NCBI RefSeq assembly: GCF_001636405.1
Contig: NZ_KV440950.1
Span: 1,077,712 to 1,141,711, forward strand
Reading direction: 5' to 3'
Source: Peribacillus frigoritolerans
Lineage (GTDB): Bacteria; Bacillota; Bacilli; Bacillales; DSM-1321
DNA length: 64,000 nt
Part shown: one piece after another, positions 41,961-50,053 of the stretch
How positions within the stretch are numbered: position 1 is the first letter of the stretch
Layout: the number at the start of each line of letters is the position of its first letter
Position numbers and translations under genes: made by a program
Notes under the pieces: generated by a model
The model's input: only the letters and a program-made list of their open reading frames with translations
The model's database searches: none
Told to the model about the DNA's origin: nothing

Positions 41961-42943
41961 GAGGGAATACGCAAACTATTACACATTCACAACGCCTAAA
42001 TATAGGAAATGTCCTTTATTCTTTATGGAATAGGCTTGGCATGATCATGATTTTATTATTATTGTGTGTAGTACTTTCATTTACAGCACCAAATTTTTTA
42101 GATACAGCCAATTTATTGAATGTATTAAAACAAGTTTCCATTATTGCTATTTTAGCTGCTGGGATGACAATCGTTATTTTAACTGGTGGTATTGATTTAT
42201 CAGTTGGTGCAACAGTTGCTCTATCTGGCGTTATCTCAGTCATGGTCTCTTCTGCAGGAGTTAATCCTATTATTGCGATGTTATCAGGCGTACTAGTAGG
42301 GTATGCAGTAGGACTGATTAATGGGTTTCTTACAGCCAAAGCAAAGTTACCAGCATTTATTGTTACACTAGGCAGCTTCACATATGTTCGTGGACTCGCT
42401 TATGTCATTAGTGGCGGTTATCCAATTGTTTTACAAAACGAAACATTTAAATTCATCGGTGGTGGAAGTATTTTCGGAATCCCCACTCCTATTTATATCA
42501 TGTCTTTAGTATATGTTGTGATGTTTTTTGTTCTTAAATATACGATGTTCGGTCGTCATATTTATGCGATTGGTGGCAATGAAGAGGCAGCTCGGTTAAC
42601 TGGAATTAAGGTTGAAAAGTCTTTAATCAATGTGTATTCGATTAGTGGTTTACTAGCTGGTTTAGGAGGAGTCGTTTTAGCGGGAAGGTTGTTTTCTGGA
42701 CAGCCAACTGCTGGTCAAATGTATGAATTAGACGCAATTGCTGCTGTTATTCTAGGAGGAACAAGTTTAACAGGTGGAAAAGGGAAAATAATAGGAACAA
42801 TTATTGGGGTTTTAATTATGGGGGTAATCAGTAATGGGTTAACTCTAATGGATGTCAACTATTATTGGCAGTTAGTTGTAAAAGGTGGAGTCATTGTAGC
42901 AGCCGTCCTATTAGATCGATTGCGCGGAAATAGTCCAGCATAA
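41957..42943 (+). CDS. Sugar ABC transporter permease (RbsC-like)
   Basis: The 328-residue protein has about eight to ten membrane helices of the RbsC/XylH type. The segments ILAAGMTIVILTGGIDLSVG, VTLGSFTYVRGLAYVISGGY and GGNEEAARLTGIKVEK are diagnostic; the last is the loop that contacts the ATPase. It would form a homodimeric channel in the cell membrane with the ATPase encoded upstream. The GH32 gene starts 48 bp later. Confidence 0.93.
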   Translation: MRGNTQTITHSQRLNIGNVLYSLWNRLGMIMILLLLCVVLSFTAPNFLDTANLLNVLKQVSIIAILAAGMTIVILTGGIDLSVGATVALSGVISVMVSSAGVNPIIAMLSGVLVGYAVGLINGFLTAKAKLPAFIVTLGSFTYVRGLAYVISGGYPIVLQNETFKFIGGGSIFGIPTPIYIMSLVYVVMFFVLKYTMFGRHIYAIGGNEEAARLTGIKVEKSLINVYSISGLLAGLGGVVLAGRLFSGQPTAGQMYELDAIAAVILGGTSLTGGKGKIIGTIIGVLIMGVISNGLTLMDVNYYWQLVVKGGVIVAAVLLDRLRGNSPA

Positions 42944-42990
42944 CGATCACATGTCATTTTAGATTTTAAAAAAAGGGATGTGAAATAAAG

Positions 42991-45900
42991 GTGAAGAGGA
43001 TTATTAGTACTCTACTAATATGTTCAACTGTCACTTGTTTACCATTTAATAGTGCATATGCAGAAGACCCTGGGTATTATAATGAACCATACCGTAATCA
43101 ATTTCATTTTTCTCCTGAAGCTAACTGGATGAATGATCCGAATGGTATGGTTTTTTATAAAGGTGAATATCATTTGTTTTATCAATATCATCCGTATGGA
43201 ACGACATGGGGACCGATGCATTGGGGGCATGCTGTCAGTAAAGATCTTGTTAATTGGGAGCATTTGCCGATTGCTTTATCGCCGGATGAAAACGGCCAGA
43301 TTTTCTCGGGGAGTGCCGTTATCGATTGGAACAATACAGCTGGCTTTGGAAAAGAAGCAATGGTTGCCATCTTTACGCATTCTGGGGATAAGCAAGTCCA
43401 AAGTATAGCGTATAGCTTAGATAAAGGAAGAACTTGGGAAAAGTATAAAGGGAATCCCGTAATGCCAGACCCTCCTTTACAAGATTGGCGCGATCCTAAA
43501 GTATTTTGGCATGAAGAATCGAACCAATGGGTTATGTCGTTAGCGGCTAAGGATAAGATCATGTTTTATACCTCACCTAATTTAAAAGAGTGGGAGTATG
43601 CAAGTGAATTCGGTGAAGATGGTGGAATACAAGCAAATAGCTTAGACAGAACTTCTTATACCATGTCATCCCAGACAGGTGAATCATTTAGCTATGAGGG
43701 AAATATTACGCTTAATGAGAAGAATGGGAGAGAAGGGGCAGGCGGTTTAGTTTTTCGGTCAGACAGGAGTGCAAAGAACGGCTATGTTGCGAGCTTAGAT
43801 GCCAAAAACGATGTCATAACATTAAGTAAGAATATAGATGGAACAAACGAGGAAATTGCGAGAAAACCTTTTACCCTCAAAACCTCAACTACCTACCATG
43901 TGAAGGTGGAAACAGATGGGGATCAAATTCAAGTCTCTGTAAACGACCAATCGGTTATAAAAAAAACAGATATAGAATTCGATTATGGATACTATGGATT
44001 GTCAGCGTGGAATTCAACGGCTGCCTTTCGAAATGTGGAGTTCAAGAATACATCTAACTTTGAAACCAATTTATCAAAATGGACAGATGTAAACGGAAGC
44101 TGGGAGAACACGATGGATGGAAAAAGTGGAACCTCTACGGAGGATGCTTTTGTAATGAGTGGTCAAACAGGGGATAACTTTTTTTATGAAGCAAACATTG
44201 AGATATCTGGGGAAAAAGGCGGCAATGGAGCTGGCTCGCTCGTTTTTCGTGCAGATCCTCATGCAACAAACGGTTATATGGCGAATATCGATGCTTTAAA
44301 CGATACAATAAAAATCATGAAAATCGAAAATGGAGACATATCCATTCTAGCTGAAAAAACAATAAATCTAGATACAGATAAAAGGTACCATTTAAAAGCA
44401 AGCACCCATGGAAAAAATATTAAAATTTCTTTAGATGGAAATCTCATTCATGATGTAAATGATTCAACTTTTTCATCAGGGCATTTTGGCTTAAATGTTT
44501 GGAATTCATCCACGTTATTCCAAGATGTTCAAGTTGGTAAGAACATCATGACAGATGAGAAGGAAATTATTAATCATGATTTTGAAACAGGTGATCTAAC
44601 TGGGTGGAGTACAATCGAAGGTAATGCTTTCACAAAAGATCATGTGACAAATGTACCATCATACTGGGGAGGGGATTTCGGCCACCAAGGAAACTACCAC
44701 TTATGGGGGTTTACTGATCTACAAAAGGGAGATGACGCAACAGGTGAACTGCACTCCTCATATTTTAAACTAGGTGGCTCCGGAGAAATCAACTTTCTGT
44801 TGGGCGGTGGTAATGATATCAACACCCGCTATGTTTCGTTAGTGAGAGCCTCTGATGATCAAGAATTAATTCGACAAGCCAATACCAAATTTAAAGAAGA
44901 AAAATATCAAAAATACGTCTGGGATGCTTCTAAATACATTGGAGAAGTGTTATATATTAAAGCTGTAGACCAAGCTGCAGGTGGTTGGGGTCATATAAAC
45001 ATGGATGATGTTAATGTTTATAATGAAGGGGCCATGCCAAATGAAGTAGACCAAGTTGCCAAAGAGCCTGAGAAAGGCGATTCGAAAGAAAGCGGCATCC
45101 TTACAGACTGGTCTGCTGTTTCTGGAGAGTGGATACCTTCTACTCATGGCAGTAACGGAGGGATTTGGGAATGTCCTACTCTCATCGAATTACCAATTGA
45201 TGGTGACCCTTCAAAAACAAAATGGGTACTACAGGTAAGCATTAATGATGGAGCTCCTGCAGGCGGGTCAGGTATGCAATATTTTGTAGGTACCTTTGAC
45301 GGGAAAACGTTTAAAAATGAAAACCCTTCCAATCAAGTGTTATGGACTGACTACGGGGCAGATTATTATGCCGCAGTTGATTGGAGCGGAATTGAAGGGA
45401 AGAATGGCGAAAAATATTGGATTGGCTGGATGAGTAATTGGCAATATGCAAATCATACACCAACTTCTACTTGGAGAAGTTCAACGACATTGCCAAGAAA
45501 GATGGAGCTAACTCAGACAGAAGAAGGTTTACGTTTAAAACAAACACCAGTTTCTTTAGAAACCATTCGAGATAAGAGTGAAGAAATTTCATATGAAAAT
45601 AAAGTCATATCTGGTGAAAGTAATCTCCTATCCAAACTATCAGAAGATACATTTGAAATGATAGCTGAGTTTGATGTAGATGATATAAAAGCAACTGAAT
45701 TCGGCTTTCAAGTTCGTAAAGGAGCAACTGAATATACGACTATTGGCTATGATGTTGCCACCAAACAGTTATTCGTGGACCGTTCAAATTCAGGAAGCTT
45801 TGATTATGGGAACAATGTGGTCGGTAAGCATGACGGACCGTTACATGCATTAAATGGGACTGTGAAAATGCATATTTTCATTGACCGATCTGCTGTAGAA

Positions 45901-46047
45901 GTGTTTGGAAACAAAGGTGAAACGGTTATTTCTGATCAAATTTTCCCGGATCCATCAAGTAAAGGATTACAAATTTATAGCAAGGGTGGAGAAGTTACAT
46001 TAAAGTCTTTGAAAATATACCCTTTAAAGAGTATATGGAAAAGATAA
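42991..46047 (+). CDS. Secreted GH32 fructan hydrolase with an insertion inside the catalytic domain
   Basis: The 1018-residue product is a secreted levanase/inulinase-type GH32 enzyme. The signal peptide ends at AYA (residue 24). The three catalytic motifs are WMNDPNG (nucleophile Asp49), RDP (167-169, transition-state Asp168) and ECP (acid/base Glu727). In ordinary GH32 enzymes RDP and ECP are tens of residues apart; here about 560 residues separate them. The insert (about 215-715) holds two tandem beta-sandwich modules resembling CBM66/LamG (about 217-351 and 378-517, both with a NGYxAxxDAxND core) and a third jelly-roll-like module (about 527-680). The GH32 C-terminal sandwich closes with IDRSAVEVFGNKGETVIS. 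No cell-wall anchor is seen. Start GTG 42991. CITase-like enzymes are an alternative. Confidence 0.9.
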   Translation: MKRIISTLLICSTVTCLPFNSAYAEDPGYYNEPYRNQFHFSPEANWMNDPNGMVFYKGEYHLFYQYHPYGTTWGPMHWGHAVSKDLVNWEHLPIALSPDENGQIFSGSAVIDWNNTAGFGKEAMVAIFTHSGDKQVQSIAYSLDKGRTWEKYKGNPVMPDPPLQDWRDPKVFWHEESNQWVMSLAAKDKIMFYTSPNLKEWEYASEFGEDGGIQANSLDRTSYTMSSQTGESFSYEGNITLNEKNGREGAGGLVFRSDRSAKNGYVASLDAKNDVITLSKNIDGTNEEIARKPFTLKTSTTYHVKVETDGDQIQVSVNDQSVIKKTDIEFDYGYYGLSAWNSTAAFRNVEFKNTSNFETNLSKWTDVNGSWENTMDGKSGTSTEDAFVMSGQTGDNFFYEANIEISGEKGGNGAGSLVFRADPHATNGYMANIDALNDTIKIMKIENGDISILAEKTINLDTDKRYHLKASTHGKNIKISLDGNLIHDVNDSTFSSGHFGLNVWNSSTLFQDVQVGKNIMTDEKEIINHDFETGDLTGWSTIEGNAFTKDHVTNVPSYWGGDFGHQGNYHLWGFTDLQKGDDATGELHSSYFKLGGSGEINFLLGGGNDINTRYVSLVRASDDQELIRQANTKFKEEKYQKYVWDASKYIGEVLYIKAVDQAAGGWGHINMDDVNVYNEGAMPNEVDQVAKEPEKGDSKESGILTDWSAVSGEWIPSTHGSNGGIWECPTLIELPIDGDPSKTKWVLQVSINDGAPAGGSGMQYFVGTFDGKTFKNENPSNQVLWTDYGADYYAAVDWSGIEGKNGEKYWIGWMSNWQYANHTPTSTWRSSTTLPRKMELTQTEEGLRLKQTPVSLETIRDKSEEISYENKVISGESNLLSKLSEDTFEMIAEFDVDDIKATEFGFQVRKGATEYTTIGYDVATKQLFVDRSNSGSFDYGNNVVGKHDGPLHALNGTVKMHIFIDRSAVEVFGNKGETVISDQIFPDPSSKGLQIYSKGGEVTLKSLKIYPLKSIWKR

Positions 46048-46096
46048 AGACTACATTTCAATCCTATTAAAGATGGGTTGATAGTAAGAGTTTATG

Positions 46097-46128
46097 AAGG
46101 CTGTCGAAAATGATCGATAGCCTTTCAT
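46097..46128 (+). terminator. Intra-operon attenuator or terminator
   Basis: AAGGCTGTCG (46097-46106) pairs with CGATAGCCTT (46115-46124), one G-U pair, followed by TCATTTT. It may reduce read-through into the fructokinase gene. Confidence 0.6.
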
Positions 46129-46163
46129 TTTACCTAAATCACAAGAATGGAGATGTAATGTAA

Positions 46164-47129
46164 ATGAATAAAACAAACCGCGCAGTCATATGCGTTGGGG
46201 AGCTTTTGATCGATTTTTATTGTACAGATATTGATGTTAATTTAATGGAAGGTAATCATTTTCTAAAGAAAGCAGGGGGTGCACCAGCGAATGTCGCAGC
46301 TGCTATTTCAAAGCTGGGTGGGGAAGCGAGTCTTATTGGAAAAGTAGGAAATGACCCATTTGGATTATTTTTAATAGAAACGATAAAAGAGGTGGGGGTT
46401 GATACATCGATGATTGTTACTGATGATTTGGCACCAACTACTTTAGCATTTGTTTCTTTACAAGCAAATGGTGAAAGGGATTTTGTATTCAATAGAGGAG
46501 CGGATCGAAATTTAACAGAGGATAACTTATACCTAGATAGATTAAGTGGTGCAAAGATCATTCACTTTGGATCTGCAACTGCATTTCTGGAAGACCCTTT
46601 TAAAACAACTTATTTAAAGGCAATGGAATTTGCACAAAATAGGGGGATCTTTCTATCGTTTGACCCTAACTTCCGGCATGATTTATGGGAAAATAGAGTG
46701 GCTGAATTTATTAGTTTAGCCAGAAAGGGTATATCAATGGCTGACTTTGTAAAAGTAAGCGAAGTAGAGCTTGAACTAATCACGGGAAAAATGGATAAAT
46801 ATGATGGAATAGCAATGCTCCATCATTTAGGGGCAAAAATAGTGGCTGTTACCCTTGGATGGGAAGGCACTCTTCTTTCTAATGGAAGTGGAATGAGTGT
46901 AATAAACAGCGTCGAAGTAAATTCAATTGACTCAACTGGTGCTGGTGATGCATTTGTCGGTGCTGCTTTATTTCAATTTGCAAATCTTGAGTCCTATGAC
47001 ACAATTCTTAATGATTTTAGTAAACTTAAAGAAATCATTCTTTTTGCAAATAAAGTAGGTGCCGTCGTATGTACGAAGGTAGGAGCGATTTCTTCTCTGC
47101 CAAACGAAGAGGATATATATAAGATTTAG
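46164..47129 (+). CDS. PfkB-family fructokinase
   Basis: The 321-residue product is a ribokinase/PfkB-family sugar kinase. GELLIDFYC and [20 protein letters not shown] form the N-terminal signature and [20 protein letters not shown] is signature 2 with the catalytic Asp. It fits bacterial fructokinases, giving fructose-6-phosphate from ATP and intracellular fructose, which matches uptake by the ABC system. AATGGAGATGTAATGTAA precedes the ATG; the site is moderate. Confidence 0.9.
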   Translation: MNKTNRAVICVGELLIDFYCTDIDVNLMEGNHFLKKAGGAPANVAAAISKLGGEASLIGKVGNDPFGLFLIETIKEVGVDTSMIVTDDLAPTTLAFVSLQANGERDFVFNRGADRNLTEDNLYLDRLSGAKIIHFGSATAFLEDPFKTTYLKAMEFAQNRGIFLSFDPNFRHDLWENRVAEFISLARKGISMADFVKVSEVELELITGKMDKYDGIAMLHHLGAKIVAVTLGWEGTLLSNGSGMSVINSVEVNSIDSTGAGDAFVGAALFQFANLESYDTILNDFSKLKEIILFANKVGAVVCTKVGAISSLPNEEDIYKI

Positions 47130-47189
47130 GCTTCATCGTATTGTTTCGGATTGTGAAAAAATTGCGATAGGAGGTCTTGGTGTTTCGCG

Positions 47190-47327
47190 ATTTTTAGAGG
47201 TATTCGAAGAGGAACTGATGCTCATGTGATTACAAAGCATATACAAGACGGAATCATTAGACAACATTCAATACCGAATCTATACGGAAAAGTCAAAACA
47301 GTATTCATTTACCGAAAAGGTAAGTAG
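47190..47327 (+). pseudogene. C-terminal fragment, LysR-like
   Basis: The frame ending at TAG 47325-47327 reads TDAHVITKHIQDGIIRQHSI then PNLYGKVKTVFIYRKGK. It resembles the end of a LysR-type effector domain (a helix, short strand and xxVxxIYRKxK). There is no start codon or upstream domain. This is decayed. Confidence 0.35.
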
Positions 47328-47452
47328 TAACTGCGTCTTTAATTAAATTCATCAATATAAAATGTGATGAGGAGGAATTGTTAGATAATAAAAGGTTAAT
47401 TTAAATGGAGTGATATTTTCTTCAATTTACAAAGATTGTGAAGGAATGTACT

Positions 47453-47538
47453 TAAACTAACGGGTGCTTTAGCTCAATAACAGGGGTTGCTGAGGCAGCC
47501 TTTTTCTTATGGAACTAACGGGGCAGGATGTTCATAAA
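47453..47538 (+). repeat. Dispersed hairpin repeat, copy 15 (variant loop)
   Basis: TTAAACTAACGGGTGCTTTA, GGGGTTGCTGAGGCAGCC (GGTTGC... stem, compensated), T-run, TTATGGAACTAACGGGGCAG, GATGTTCA. Confidence 0.9.
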
Positions 47539-47657
47539 GAAACGCAATAATATCTTGGTTTTATTGGTGATAATGAACGAGCAGAATTAAATTCTAACCA
47601 AGGTAATATTATATGGTAAAATAAGGTTTGTTTGAGCTGAAAGGAGGGGTTAATGGA

Positions 47658-48290
47658 GTGTATTTAATTAATGGTAGTTTGCTTATTGGAATTGGAGTTA
47701 TATGTTATTTGGCTGGTAGAGGTATTTTAATAGGGTTTAAATTTAAAAAACAAAAACAAGTATATTGGTTAAGGGAAGTTATTAATTTTCTTTTTGTTTT
47801 ATACATACTTATGGTTGTTTCCGTTACACTGTTTCCATTAGCTTTATGGATTGATTTTAATATGCAAAATATTAAGTTTGGCTTAAATCTCACTCCATTT
47901 GTTGGAATTATAAACGGTATTAAACAAATAGGTATTGCATATGATGGTGATACCGTGTTTATGATTAGACTAATTATTAGAAATGTGGGTGGGAATATAT
48001 TATTATTGATGCCTTTGGGTGTATTATCACCGATAATATGGAATAAATTTAAGGATTTTAAAAATATTGTACTATTAGGATTTGTTATATCAATTAGTAT
48101 AGAATCTATACAATTTATTGAACTAATAGCAGGTGGTAGGGGAAGAACAGTTGATATTGATGACGTAATTTGTAATGTATTAGGTGTTATTCTTGGATAC
48201 TTCATTTATAAATTTACGTTTAAAATAGCCGATAAATTTCAGATTGAAATAGTACAAAATTTAAACTCTGGGAATTCAAAGAGTGTTTAA
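47658..48290 (+). CDS. VanZ family membrane protein
   Basis: The 210-residue product has four to five hydrophobic helices and the VanZ signature GLNLTPFVGIINGIKQIG, NVGGNILLLMPLGVLSPIIW, SISIESIQFIELIAGGRGR and TVDIDDVICNVLGVILGY. VanZ-type proteins give teicoplanin resistance in some hosts, but most Bacillus copies are of unknown function. GTG 47658 is chosen because AAAGGAGGGG precedes it at 8 bases. An ATG at 47653 is out of frame and a TTG at 47628 has no site. Repeat copy 16 follows 30 bp later. Confidence 0.87.
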   Translation: MYLINGSLLIGIGVICYLAGRGILIGFKFKKQKQVYWLREVINFLFVLYILMVVSVTLFPLALWIDFNMQNIKFGLNLTPFVGIINGIKQIGIAYDGDTVFMIRLIIRNVGGNILLLMPLGVLSPIIWNKFKDFKNIVLLGFVISISIESIQFIELIAGGRGRTVDIDDVICNVLGVILGYFIYKFTFKIADKFQIEIVQNLNSGNSKSV

Positions 48291-48320
48291 TAACGATAAA
48301 GGAACTCAATTATAAAATTT

Positions 48321-48415
48321 ATTGAACAAACAAGTGCGTTAGCTGAAGTTCGGAGCTGCCTTAATTAAGGGCAGCTCAATTTCTTATGCAACTAAAGGGG
48401 CAGTTTAGTTTAAGA
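48321..48415 (+). repeat. Dispersed hairpin repeat, copy 16
   Basis: ATTGAACAAACAAGTGCGTT, AGCTGAAGTTCGGAGCTGCC, AATTAAGGGCAGCTC (extended perfect stem), TTTC, TTATGCAACTAAAGGGGCAG, TTTAGTTTAAG. Confidence 0.92.
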
Positions 48416-48507
48416 CTTTTAGAATCAAACTATCAGATGAAACCTTTTTAGGGAAAATTTCGTATACAGATTTAGGAAAATGTTTTTAGAAACAGGAGGA
48501 ACAGGTT

Positions 48508-48612
48508 ATGTTTATAGGGGATATTATATTTCAAGTTATTGTTTACGGAGGTATAGCATTAATTTTAGGTGTTTTAGGTTATTTATTTTTAAAGAGGACC
48601 AAGAAAAGCTAA
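48508..48612 (+). CDS. 34-residue single-helix membrane microprotein
   Basis: ATG 48508 follows AGGAGGAACAGG, a strong site. The product MFIGDIIFQVIVYGG then IALILGVLGYLFLKRTKKS has one membrane helix and a basic C-terminus, ending at TAA 48610-48612. It could be a truncated relative of small DUF4083-like proteins, but this is a memory-based guess. A longer frame on the same strand (48480-48668) overlaps the repeat and is not convincing. It lies between repeat copies 16 and 17. Confidence 0.65.
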   Translation: MFIGDIIFQVIVYGGIALILGVLGYLFLKRTKKS

Positions 48613-48628
48613 TTAAATTTCTAATTCA

Positions 48629-48715
48629 AGTAACGGGTGCGTTAGCTGAAGATCGGAGCTGTCTTTAAGGCAGCTTTTTCTTATGGAACTATAGGTGCAG
48701 TTTAGTTCAACAAGT
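48629..48715 (+). repeat. Dispersed hairpin repeat, copy 17
   Basis: AGTAACGGGTGCGTTAGCTG, AAGATCGGAGCTGTCTTTAA, GGCAGC, T-run, TTATGGAACTATAGGTGCAG, TTTAGTTCAACAAG. Full length and close to consensus. Confidence 0.95.
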
Positions 48716-48821
48716 CTTAATTAAGAAACATTTCCATTTCAACTTATTTAGAGCAAGGTTATTTCTTGCTTTTTTATTTGTGTTTTAAAGTTGCCTTTTA
48801 ATCAAAAAGGGTATTTTTTTA

Positions 48822-48859
48822 TTGAAAAATAATACTTTTAGTGTAAAATTACACTAAAA
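48822..48859 (+). promoter_or_regulatory. Promoter with a perfect operator palindrome
   Basis: TTGAAA (48822-48827), 16-bp spacer, TAAAAT (48844-48849). The palindrome TTTTAGTGTAA (48836-48846), AA, TTACACTAAAA (48849-48859) covers the -10 box and the region before the ribosome binding site. The layout is that of an autorepressor of the XRE type. Confidence 0.75.
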
Positions 48860-48876
48860 AGGAGTATTTAGTATAT

Positions 48877-49368
48877 ATGGAAAAAGAAGAGTTCATCAAT
48901 TTAATATCAGAAAAAATGAAACTTGTCCGAACAGAACAAGGTTTTTCTCAAGATAAGATGTCTGAAATTCTAGGGATTTCAAAAAAAACACTAGTTCAAA
49001 TTGAAAAAAGAAGAACAGAAGCCAATTGGACCACCGTTGTTGCATTTTGTGCTTTGTTTAATCATAGCGAATTGTTGATATCATCAATAGGTGACGATCC
49101 AGTAGATTTTGTTCAGTTAATCGCTAGCAAAAATGGTGGTACGCCTAAAGAAAAAACAATGGGTGGTAAGATATGGTGGAAAGAAATCGAGTATAGAGAG
49201 GATTTTCGTTTGCAACAAAACTTGATTAGTAACCATTACCGTATATTGGATCAATATGATTATCGTTGGCATAGTTCTTTTAATAAAGAAGAGAGTTTAA
49301 GTCGTTTAAATGAATTACAGGAGGCGGGAACTATCGAGATAGATAAAGGTACAGGGATGGATATATGA
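48877..49368 (+). CDS. XRE-family transcriptional regulator
   Basis: The 163-residue product has an N-terminal Cro/C1-type HTH (KMKLVRTEQGFSQDKMSEIL, then GISKKTLVQIEKRRTEANWT). The C-terminal portion (MGGKIWWKEIEYREDFRLQQ, YDYRWHSSFNKEE) is a conserved but unnamed domain of some Bacillus regulators. The 22-bp palindrome across its -10 box suggests autorepression. It overlaps the next gene by 4 bases (ATGA), so both are co-translated; the downstream membrane protein may be its partner or target. Confidence 0.85.
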   Translation: MEKEEFINLISEKMKLVRTEQGFSQDKMSEILGISKKTLVQIEKRRTEANWTTVVAFCALFNHSELLISSIGDDPVDFVQLIASKNGGTPKEKTMGGKIWWKEIEYREDFRLQQNLISNHYRILDQYDYRWHSSFNKEESLSRLNELQEAGTIEIDKGTGMDI

Positions 49369-49574
49369 AGAATAAGATTTTAATAACAATATTGATAATC
49401 AGTATAGGGTTTAATTTGTTTTTATTTGGCAAATGGTTTATTTTGGAACAAGCGTATGAACCGTCCGAAAGTGAACAGGTTATTTTAAGTGAAATGGTGC
49501 AGGCACGACCTATTCTCGATATAAAGACGAAGATCCCCGAGTTCCATTTGAAAAATAGAGAAAAGTCAAAATAA
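49365..49574 (+). CDS. Small single-pass membrane protein
   Basis: The 69-residue product has an N-terminal helix (LITILIISIGFNLFLFGKWF) and a polar extracytoplasmic tail. It overlaps the XRE gene by ATGA and is followed by a terminator, so it belongs to a two-gene operon. A regulator-membrane protein pair suggests a sensor or immunity role, but no homologue is recognised. Confidence 0.7.
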   Translation: MKNKILITILIISIGFNLFLFGKWFILEQAYEPSESEQVILSEMVQARPILDIKTKIPEFHLKNREKSK

Positions 49575-49584
49575 CTGAAATAAA

Positions 49585-49630
49585 AGAAAGCCCCCTTCCT
49601 TACATAACAAGGATTGTAGGCTTTCTTTAT
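49585..49630 (+). terminator. Terminator
   Basis: AGAAAGCC (49585-49592) pairs with GGCTTTCT (49619-49626), with inner TCCTT/AAGGA; T-rich after. Confidence 0.82.
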
Positions 49631-49672
49631 TCTTATAGATGTTTAATTTCCATATCGACCTTTTTAATAGGA

Positions 49673-50053
49673 TTACTTTTTAGGTTTTTTATTTAAAATA
49701 GTGCGCAGTTCATTGATATCATCATCAGATAGGGTATCTTCGTGAATGAATTGGACAAGCATGGATTTCATGGCCCCTCCATAGATACGTTTGATAAATG
49801 ATTCGGTCTCGGCACGCTGGCACTCTTCCTGTGAATAAAGCGGGTAAAAGGTGTAAACTCTTTGATCTTTATTGACACCTACTACATCTTTTTGAACCAA
49901 TCGATCGAGAAGGGTCCGTATGGTTTTCGGTTTCCAATCGGTACTTTCCTGTAAGGAAAGTATGATGTCATTCGCTGTTTGAGGGGCTTTATCCCAAAGT
50001 ACGTTCATGATTTCCCATTCTGATTCTGATATACTAGGAATGTTTTTCTCCAT
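49673..50053 (-). CDS. blaI: BlaI/MecI-type repressor
   Basis: The 126-residue product is a penicillinase repressor. The winged HTH is visible: SESEWEIMNVLWDKAPQTAN, then TDWKPKTIRTLLDRLVQKDV. The C-terminal dimerisation segment follows (ESFIKRIYGGAMKSMLVQFI). It binds TACANNTGTA operators and is cleaved when BlaR1 is activated by beta-lactams. ATG 50053 follows GGGGAGAAAT; a start at 50074 lies upstream of that site and is rejected. It overlaps the 3' end of blaR1 by 20 bp. Confidence 0.93.
   Translation of the reverse strand: MEKNIPSISESEWEIMNVLWDKAPQTANDIILSLQESTDWKPKTIRTLLDRLVQKDVVGVNKDQRVYTFYPLYSQEECQRAETESFIKRIYGGAMKSMLVQFIHEDTLSDDDINELRTILNKKPKK

Larger units (their letters stand above)
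47130..47657. other. Intergenic region with a gene fragment and a repeat
   Basis: Contains the fragment at 47190-47327 and repeat copy 15. AT-rich remainder without recognised features. Confidence 0.5.
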
